Part shown: positions 57,051 to 64,000 of the stretch, one piece after another
Numbering within the stretch: position 1 is the stretch's first letter
Layout: the number at the start of each line of letters is the position of its first letter
Assembly (NCBI GenBank): GCA_028023455.1
Contig: JAQFVV010006208.1
Span: forward strand, 11,304,984 to 11,368,983
DNA length: 64,000 nt
DNA from: Epiperipatus broadwayi
Lineage: Eukaryota > Onychophora > Udeonychophora > Euonychophora > Peripatidae
Direction of reading: 5' to 3'
Position numbers and translations under genes: made by a program
Notes under the pieces: model-generated
The model's input: the letters and a program-made list of their open reading frames with translations, nothing else
Databases searched by the model: none
What the model was told of the DNA's origin: nothing

Positions 57051-57530
57051 AAAGCTTTTAATAAAAAAGACAAGTCTACTGTAAACAAATCAATAAAGCA
57101 AGAACACATTCCAACATTAGCTTTAATAAGCTGTCAATAAAGCCTTTAGCCTCCCCCCTTTTTAATATTGGTCCTAATAAAATATTTAAAATAGTATTCA
57201 TGAATATCAATTTAAAATAATAATTCCCATTGACTTTTATATATATTCTAATTTATTTTATATTTTATAAAGATAAGCTTATCCTTTGAATACTAATAAC
57301 TAAGTATAAAGAGGGCAATTCCTGAAACTTAAACTACTGATTCTTACTGCATGTTTTAAAATGAATATTTAACTGTGGAATTTAGCTCTTACAATCCTCT
57401 TCCTATTTTAAATGAATATGATATTAATATCATTTGAAAATATAAGTCGAAGTTCTGAAGAAGATTGCTGGGGCACTCGAAACTGTCAATAGTTGGTTAA
57501 AAAAGCATTGTAAAAAGTAATAAAGAACAC
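57051..57530. repeat. Old dispersed repeat, uninterrupted copy, ending in a hammerhead-like motif
   Basis: It is homologous to the pieces at 6945-7091 and 8857-9070. At 57455-57490 lies CUGAAGA, an extra A, GAUUGC-UGGG-GCACUC, GAAAC, UGUC: close to the hammerhead layout but with a shifted, imperfect stem II. The same motif occurs in both arms of 24693-24953. Confidence 0.5.
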
Positions 57531-57902
57531 AAATGATACTAACATTACATGGATTTGGTGATGTAATGAAAAAGATAAAATTATAAAACAAAATTAATCA
57601 GGATTGATAATTATTAGTTGTATCTTTCTATATGGTTGGCAAATAATTGACTTAATTATAACTAATTAGATACAACTGAGACCATTCTGATGAAGCTGGT
57701 TCTATACACATAGGAAGAAGTTTTTAGATGTAAATTAATAATGCATGAAAAGCTTATAGATGTACTGGGAAGGTTTCTATTAATCACACATTAGTCTGAT
57801 AGTAATTCCTTTAATGATAATCAGCATGATGAAAAAGAATATCATAAAAGAAAATAAATTGATTTCTGCAGCACACTATTTATTTAATGGGTTTTTTTAA
57901 AT
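57531..57902. other. AT-rich sequence, nothing recognised
   Basis: CTGATGAAGCTGG at 57700 starts like the ribozyme box but no GAAA partner follows. Confidence 0.35.
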
Positions 57903-59023
57903 CAGGGATTGACAAACAGCACTCGTGCCAAATGTGACTCTTTGGTCCCAATCTCATGGCTCTTTTTATCATGAAGAACATAAACACATCTTTTATTTCC
58001 ACTTGCAATTTGTAAATATATATTTTGATGATTCTAGAAGAGGAAAAATGCACATTACAACAAACAGCCTTATTATAGAATAGTATTTATTTTCTTCTTC
58101 TACTTTCTTTTCTTATGTATTGATTTCTACTTTTACATGTCATACCATTTACAATTTTCTTAAACACTTTAACAATACTATTTTTTATATCAAAATTTTA
58201 TTCTAACAGTTTCAACTATCCTGCAGTCATCATCAGTTACAATATTCAAATATATTTATTATACAATTAATACATATTATGTATATGAATATATGTATAA
58301 AATGTATTAATTGTATTATTAAATATTTAAATATTGGAGCTCTGATGATGACTGCAGGACAGTTGAAATTGTTAGAATAAAATTTTGATATAAAAAATAG
58401 TATTGTTAAAGTGTTTAAGAAAGTTGTAAATGATATAATATGAGACTAGTAATTATTGTATATGATGAATATTTAAATATTACAAATTTGGGAATAAATT
58501 AAACTGTTAAAGTAATTTTTTGTTTATTTTTAAGAGAATTTTTATTTTCATTAGGATATATAAGAGGTTCTATCACTAAAATAAATGTTCAAATATATCC
58601 ACACCCATTCAGTTTTTCAAGAATATATTTTTCACCTCTTTTCTTGTGGCTCTTTAATGGGGGAGGGGTACTCTTTTCTTTGCAGCTCTTTAATTGCAGG
58701 AGGGGGGTTCTTGTGGCTCTTTAAGGGCAAGGAGATACCTCTTTCCTTATGTGAATTAATGGGAATGGGGGATTTAAACAAATTAGGCTCCAATATTTAA
58801 ATATTTAATAATACAATTAATACATTTTATACATATATTCATATACATAATATGTATGAATTGTATAATAAATATATTTGAATATTGTAACTGATGATGA
58901 CTGCAGGATAGTTGAAACTGTTAGAATAAAATTTTGATATAAAAAATAGTATTGCTAAAGTGTTTAAAAAAATTGTAAATGGTATGAAGTGACTCTTCAT
59001 GTTAAAAAGTTTGCCAACTCCTG
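57903..59023. mobile_element. hAT-like non-autonomous DNA element hosting a foldback
   Basis: Ends CAGGGATTGACAAAC (57903-57917) and GTTTGCCAACTCCTG (59009-59023) are inverted with few mismatches, a style known from hAT elements. Subterminal words AATGTGACTCTTTGG and AAGTGACTCTTCAT, and repeated TGGCTCTTT words at 57957, 58647 and 58712, belong to it. The flanking octamers are not clearly identical. A foldback lies inside (58138-58988). Confidence 0.65.
58138..58988. mobile_element. Foldback element with GACUGCAGGA motif arms
   Basis: CATACCATTTACAATTTTCT (left) and AAATTGTAAATGGTATG (right) are inverted ends. The motif CUGAUGA-U-GACU-GCAGGAU-AGUU-GAAAC occurs at about 58208-58240 (minus), 58340-58372 (plus, GAAAU) and 58893-58923 (plus). 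It resembles a hammerhead but has one extra base before stem II. A 360-bp stretch of hAT-like sequence lies between the two plus-strand copies, and the arm is duplicated. Confidence 0.72.
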
Positions 59024-60004
59024 TTCTTATAGAATTCTAATCTCATAATTACAAAAAAAAAAAAATTATTGTAGGAATTGTCTATTTTAAAAACAAACTG
59101 AAAATTTATAACAAATCATAGTTATACATTAAAGATATCAGATCATTTTAAGGGTAATTAATTCAGATAACATAATATAATATACATTTTATTTCTGATT
59201 TCCAATTTATTTTATGTAAATAAAACATTTATCTTGTAATAACATTTTGTACTTTTTTTATTTGAAATTTGTTAATTATAAATTGTTTTTCTTTTAAATA
59301 AATATTTTAATCTTAATAAGGGATTAAAATTTTTCTTTAAAATATAGTTTTCACTTACCAGAAAACTATTTAATAAAACTAAACTAAATTTTCTATAACA
59401 AATATATATGTTTCTGTCTATATCCTTGCTAAATTTGAATATAACCTATTGTTATATTTAATTACCGTATATTATCTTACTAATATGCAGTTTAATATTT
59501 TAACTTTAGATTAATCTCCATTTGCCAATCACCTAAAACAAATATGAAATGGACATTTCAATGTATTCAAGTCATGATATGAATGTTTATCTTGGTAACA
59601 CAATCAGAATATATATATATATATAGATATGAAATATGGTGGCAAGAAATAATAAGCCACTGAATCATTAATTAACTCTAATATTTTTATGTTCTGTATA
59701 TTGTGTGAGCATTTTGTTTAGATATGATCATTCTGCTTTAAATCATATTTCCATGACCTTTAATGATATTTTTCCAGGTTATGCACTCATTTGATACTAA
59801 AAAATGAAGTTGATATTATATTGTTGTATTAATTTTTAAAAAATCTAAAAAGGTTACAACTTTCTGATAGTCAATAATATTAAAAAAAATTATTTCCATC
59901 TCTATGTGCTTGATGACTCCGTTTATTTTCTAAGTTCAAGATCAGGAATGAGATTACATTAAAAAGATTTTTGGAATCCCCAAAAAATTCAAATTTTCTC
60001 TAGC
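59024..60004. other. AT-rich sequence, nothing recognised
   Basis: A (TA)n stretch at about 59610-59626 only. Confidence 0.45.
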
Positions 60005-60554
60005 TTATTAAAAATTAAATCCAAAAAACATCACATGATCACCATTTTCTATGCATTCACAAGCAGTTATTAACAGTAGTGCCACCCGGTGCAAGCCTTA
60101 GTAATCAATGGATACAGGAAGGTTTATGCATAAAATCCCCATTAAGTGCCTACTTATCCTATATCTCCACACTAGTTTCTAATTTGTGGATTTCATCAGT
60201 GAGGAGCTTTCAATTTGAGAGCACTGCACCTAGAACTAAGGATCTAATGCAACCCTCCATCAGCAACTTTTTACCTATTTAGACATTCTTGAGCTCCTAG
60301 CTTTATAGTTAACTAGATAGATGAAAGGTGGCTACTGCAGGGTTGCATTAAATCGTTAGATCTACGTGCAGTACTCTCAGATCCAAAGATCCTCATTGAT
60401 GAAAGCCACAAGTTAGAAACTAGTCTAGGCATATTAGATGAGTAGGAACTAGATAGAGATTTTATGCATAAACCTTCCTGCACCCATTGATCGCTAAGGC
60501 TTGCACTGGGTGGCACTACTGTATGGAAAGTTTGCTACTGTTATTAAAAATTAA
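60005..60554. mobile_element. Family A element, full foldback, 14-bp duplication
   Basis: Exact direct repeat TTATTAAAAATTAA (60005-60018, 60541-60554). Two complete arms meet near 60280-60310. The minus-strand ribozyme (about 60169-60208) keeps CUGAUGA and GAAAC but has GUG at the cleavage site; the plus-strand one (about 60387-60427) has UUGAUGA. Both are probably inactive. A 67-codon frame appears in each arm with similar sequence because the arms are inverted copies; these are not genes. Confidence 0.87.
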
Positions 60555-60980
60555 TGATTATTTTTAAACAATAATTGTACAATAATTATTTAAAACTAAG
60601 ATAATATATGTAAGTGCTTTGAATTTACCCATTATTCATTTTTGTTTTATTATTAAATAAATAGAAGTTAATAAATTCGACGGTAAAGCTAACAAAAAAT
60701 TATTATTGGTAACATTATAATGCCTCTTGAAATAGATCAAAAGCATTTTTACCAACAAGATACTAGAAACTTTTGAGATATTTAAAAAATTTTAAGTATA
60801 AAATTATATTTTAGAGCAGAATTTGATAGATTTATAAGGGTTTACCATTATTCATTCCTATTTTAAAAATAAATCTCAATCAACAAAAATTTAGTTAATT
60901 TTCTGGAGTCACTAGCTTGGTACATCCATGCCTATCACTGAATGATAAAAAAGTACTTTGTTCTATATTAATAGTTTTTG
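60555..60980. other. AT-rich sequence, nothing recognised
   Basis: No feature supported. Confidence 0.4.
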
Positions 60981-60984
60981 ATTA

Positions 60985-61240
60985 GACATTCATTAGACTA
61001 GAGATTATCCAATAATGAATAATATTTCTGTAGTGTAATTTGTTGTACACCACTATTATAAAAGGTAGGGACTAGTTTTCTTTTAACAGCTTGTGGAGAG
61101 ATACAATCATAAACATATGACCAAAGACATGTGAAAAAAATATATGGTCCCTAAGGTGCACATTGCATGCTGAAAGACCACTCATCAGTTAGCCCACACC
61201 ACAATCTCTTATACATATCTTTATCATTGTTCAGTTTATT
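60985..61240 (-). mobile_element. Family F relative (subfamily N), left arm
   Basis: It begins GAGATTATCCAATAATGAAT, then GGTAGGGAC, ATACAATCATAAACATATGA, and a ribozyme-like block on the minus strand (about 61152-61194): CUGAUGA, GUGGUCUUUCAGCAU, then GCAA in place of GAAA. It is a direct repeat of 61372 onward. Confidence 0.6.
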
Positions 61241-61371
61241 ATTATTATATATATAGACAGATAGATAGCAAATTACTACAGTTTAATTGATGTGTCAAAT
61301 GTACTGCTCGCACAACTTTGACACAAATTACTTAATGAAAATATATTAATATATTTATTAAACATTCATTA

Positions 61372-61690
61372 GGTCTAGAGATTATCCAATAATGAATATT
61401 TCTGTAGGGTAATTTTCACTACACCATTCTCACTCAAGGTAGGGACCGGTTTTTATACACGTACTTGTAGAGGGATATAATTATAAACATATAACCAAAG
61501 ACATGTGAAATGAACTGGGCCAACTGATGAATGCTGGTTCAGTAAGAAATTTGCACCTTGGAGATCATGGGTCTTTTTTACATATTTTTGGTCATATGCT
61601 AATGAGTGCTCCCTCCACAAGGTGTTAAAATCAGATAGATACCAGTCCCTACCTTGTATGAGAGTGCTGTGGTAAAAATTACAATACAAA
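61372..61690. mobile_element. Family F relative (subfamily N), both arms
   Basis: Ends ACTCAAGGTAGGGACCGGTT and CAGTCCCTACCTTGTATGAG are inverted. Plus-strand motif at 61510-61553: GGCCAA, CUGAUGA, AUGCU-GGUUC-AGUAA, GAAA, then UUUGCACC and UUGG. The box, GAAA and stem I are intact; stem III and the cleavage position do not fit well. Confidence 0.65.
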
Positions 61691-62110
61691 AATATTATTC
61701 AGTACATTGTCCTCATTACGTATTCTGTATATTATTATTATTTCAATATTTGCAAACTTCAAATATGATTTTTTAGAATTTATTTTGTTTGTAAACTTAT
61801 ATTTCTAACAAATCAAAGCCAATTTATTGAATTCTAATATAAAATAAAGATTTAATATTAAAATGAAATGTTGAATATTGTCAAAAATTGCCACTGGAGC
61901 TAACAAAAGAAAATGACAAATATGGAGAATTAGTAACAATATAGCATTGATTATGACATAAATATAAGTGTGGTACAAATTCTGATTTAACTTGACTACC
62001 TCCACAACCCTACCATATAAGCTCAAAAATTTTAACTATTATCATATTTATATTTTATTTCAAGAATAACATTTTAAAATATTTTTCTTGTATGTTTTTT
62101 TTACAATTTA
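61691..62110. other. AT-rich sequence, nothing recognised
   Basis: No feature supported. Confidence 0.4.
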
Positions 62111-62630
62111 ATATACACACAATGTGAGTGGTGGGCCATGTGAAAGTGTGCTTACATACCTTATATATTACATATATTGATATAGGTATATAATCAGCCT
62201 GTATTTCAGTTATTACATAGTAGAGATGTCTGCCCATCCCTTGTATATGTATTAAATGGATTATGTCCTGTACATGAGGGGTCATATTGACTTTGGGTCA
62301 ACATGGGTATGACAAGAATCTCAGCCTTGGGGTGGTTTTTGAACATTCCAACATCAGATTGTCAATTGGATTGTTCAGTTGAAGAGTTGGAGTGGACTGA
62401 AGCCTGTCCATTAAAGTATGAAGATTGGTTATCTTAATATATATCTGAGCACTTATTGCATATATATGTAGAGATTATAATCTGGACCAACTGATGATTG
62501 CTGGTTTTTGGTGATTAATTATCTTTTTGACATATATGTGTTTAAGTGTATCAGTGATACGAGATAGAGTGGTGGGTCATGTGAAAGACTGTGCTCATAT
62601 ATCCTATATATTACAATGCTTTTTAAAAAT
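62111..62630. mobile_element. Family F element, both ends, left arm shortened
   Basis: Left end GTGGTGGGCCATGTGAAAGT, right end GGTGGGTCATGTGAAAGACT in direct sense, with middle TTGAAGAGTTGGAGTGGACT and CCATTAAAGTATGAAGATTG. The plus-strand motif at about 62483-62520 has CUGAUGA and CUGGUUU but then a deletion that removes GAAA. Confidence 0.65.
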
Positions 62631-62924
62631 ATGTAAAATATTGTTATAGACCAATGGCAGCCAAAAGTGATGATGATAAAGCTGAGTGTGTTTGTGTATT
62701 GATTTTATATTTTAATATTCATTCACGCACTTTATAAATAAAAGAATGAAATATAGTAACATTTCATAAGCTGTTTTTAAACCGTGTGTGTGTAGATATA
62801 TATTATGATTACAAGTGGGCTTTGTTTTTTTGTAATTATACATTAAAAATGACCTTTTGGCATTACCTGCCAAGATCTGACCAGTAATGAAGGTAGCATC
62901 ATAATATGACCAGCTCATGAGCAA

Positions 62925-62985
62925 GCCGACTAGCCATCCAATAACGGTTGGTAATTGGATATTTAACTATTCTTAGCTAAAATAG
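62925..62985. repeat. Hairpin repeat, copy 2
   Basis: ACTAGCCATCCAATAACGGT and TTGGTAATTGGATATTTAAC, similar to 55065-55140. Confidence 0.6.
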
Positions 62986-63348
62986 AAGCATCCCAGCTTA
63001 ATTTGGGTTGGTCACAAAAGCGGCTATCTGCTGAGTGCAAAAATAAATGTAATAGTAATATGATTAGGTTTTAACTACTGGTGGGAAAAATATCGTGAGT
63101 ACTGAGTCTATGTTTACTTTTCTTATTAACTTATATTAAAATTTATTTAATGACATTTCTCAATCTTTGTTTTTTTTCTAATTCATTTACATAAAATAAT
63201 TTTTAATATATTATACATGCTTACACCTGGATTTTTATATGTAATATATGCGGGATTCGAACTCAGACTTTCACACGACCCACAACTCTCAGTGCCAACT
63301 TATATTGCTGATCCACCTGATCACACACATGTTGACATGATAAATAAT

Positions 63349-63394
63349 CACCAATATACCTATTTCATGCTAAACCAGCACTCATCAGTTGGTC
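63349..63394 (-). ncRNA. Hammerhead-like ribozyme motif, family F left arm
   Basis: Minus strand: ACCAA, CUGAUGA, stem II GUGCU/AGCAU around GGUUU, GAA, stem III AUA/UAU around GG, A at the cleavage position, UUGGU. The core is complete; stem I has five Watson-Crick pairs. The cleavage triplet is AUA rather than the usual GUC. Confidence 0.68.
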
Positions 63395-63640
63395 CAGATT
63401 ACCATCTCCACACATATATACAATCAGTATTCAGCTTTATATTAAGATAGTCAATCTTCATACTTTAATGGACAGGCTTCAAACTACTCCAACCCACAAC
63501 TCTTCAGCCTTCCATTTCATTAAAAATCTGATGATAGAATGTTCAAAGCCCACACTGCCAAGGTTGTTATCCTACCCATGTTGACGTATCTTAATATGAA
63601 GCAGAGTACTGATTGTATATATGTGTGGAGATGGTAATCT

Positions 63641-63687
63641 GGACCAACTGATGAGTACTGGTTTAACACGAAATGCGTAATAGGTGA
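63641..63687 (+). ncRNA. Hammerhead-like ribozyme motif, family F right arm
   Basis: ACCAA, CUGAUGA, GUACU-GGUUU-AACAC, GAAA, UGCGUAAUA, GGUG. The box and GAAA are intact, but stem II has two mismatches and stem III/stem I are disturbed by small changes (UUGGU reads UAGGU). Confidence 0.58.
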
Positions 63688-64000
63688 TTATTTATCTTTT
63701 CAACATGTGTTTGATCAGGTGGGTCAGCAATATAAGATGGCACTGAGAGTTGTGAGTCGTGTGGAAGTCTGAGTTCGAACTCCTCATAAAATAATTTTAA
63801 AAAATTGCAAGCTACAAATTCATCTAGCATTCTTTAGTACAAAATTAATTTAAGAAATGCACTCCAAATTTACCAATATTATTTATTGCCTGAGTGTTAC
63901 TTTTATTTATTTCACTCAGTTACATTATGCTGATTTTTATATGCCTATATGATCAGACTATTGTATGAAGTGTATTTGCTGACACAAATCTAAAAAAATT

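Larger units (their letters stand above)
63190..63798. mobile_element. Family F element, complete, 14-bp duplication, two outward hammerhead-like motifs
   Basis: Exact direct repeat CATAAAATAATTTT (63190-63203, 63785-63798). Arms of about 205 bp: GATTCGAACTCAGACTTTCA on the left (63245) against GTCTGAGTTCGAACTCC on the right, inverted throughout. The central 140 bp is unique to the middle (TTTAATGGACAGGCTTCAAA, then CTGATGATAGAATG). Each arm has a hammerhead-like motif pointing outward. No protein is encoded. Confidence 0.87.

Noticed and set aside
57690-57720. Hammerhead from CTGATGAAGCTGG
   Set aside because: No GAAA or cleavage site follows within a plausible distance.
60079-60516. Pair of similar 67-residue proteins on opposite strands
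   Set aside because: They come from the two inverted arms of one family A element; the same frame appears in other family A copies (30973-31185, 43846-44106) and is not conserved as protein.
63190-63798. Family F ends as a tRNA-derived SINE head, because GAGTTCGAACTCC looks like a B box
   Set aside because: No A box at the right distance, and the sequence lies at both inverted ends of the element.

Overview
This is an AT-rich eukaryotic, almost certainly animal, intergenic window. It has no bacterial gene organisation and no long open reading frame: everything open is under about 165 codons. I found no convincing exon of a host gene. Every protein similarity I recognise belongs to a decayed transposable element: an RTE-like (CFDP2/BovB-type) non-LTR retrotransposon, Penelope-like GIY-YIG endonucleases, a KRBA2-like integrase, a mariner transposase, another non-LTR fragment, and hAT-like and TA-flanked DNA elements. 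tRNA-derived SINEs are also present. Penelope-like elements, RTE and a Gly-tRNA-like SINE together suggest an invertebrate such as a mollusc, but the species cannot be fixed from the sequence.

Layout. 0.3-3.2 kb: RTE copy 1. 4.2-10.1 kb: a cluster of foldback elements, some nested. 11-13.3 kb: more foldbacks and a tRNA-like, Penelope-associated repeat. 13.7-15.1 kb: about seven tandem copies of the RTE 3' end. 15.8-18.6 kb: foldbacks, a SINE and family A. 20.4-21.1 kb: a GC-richer retroposed 3' end. 21.5-22.4 kb: a TA-flanked DNA transposon. 23-31.2 kb: families A and F, SINEs and a Penelope endonuclease. 32.7-34.9 kb: RTE copy 2, whose endonuclease region has grown into 22 copies of a 62-bp unit. 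35.4-36.9 kb: integrase relic. 39.3-40 kb: foldback with a nested family F element. 42.9-47.2 kb: families F and A and a Penelope-derived element. 48.9-53.7 kb: foldback, family F, non-LTR fragment, family A, mariner. 57.9-59 kb: hAT-like element hosting a foldback. 60-63.8 kb: families A and F.

Main result. At least three dispersed families (called A, E and F here) carry type I hammerhead ribozyme motifs: CUGANGA, a short stem II, GAAA, a very short stem III, a UH cleavage site and a 4-5 bp stem I. In E, A and F elements with both arms, the ribozymes lie in inverted arms and point outward, so a transcript of either strand would carry one near its 3' end. Many of these elements, and several foldbacks without a ribozyme, are bounded by perfect or near-perfect direct repeats of 10-16 bp. 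That is longer than usual for cut-and-paste DNA elements and fits retroelement-style integration. Penelope-like elements are known to carry minimal type I hammerheads, and Penelope endonuclease relics are in the same window, so the simplest reading is a set of non-autonomous, ribozyme-bearing foldback elements mobilised by Penelope-like machinery. The link is inferred, not proven.

The same RTE family has also seeded two different tandem arrays from two different parts of its coding sequence.
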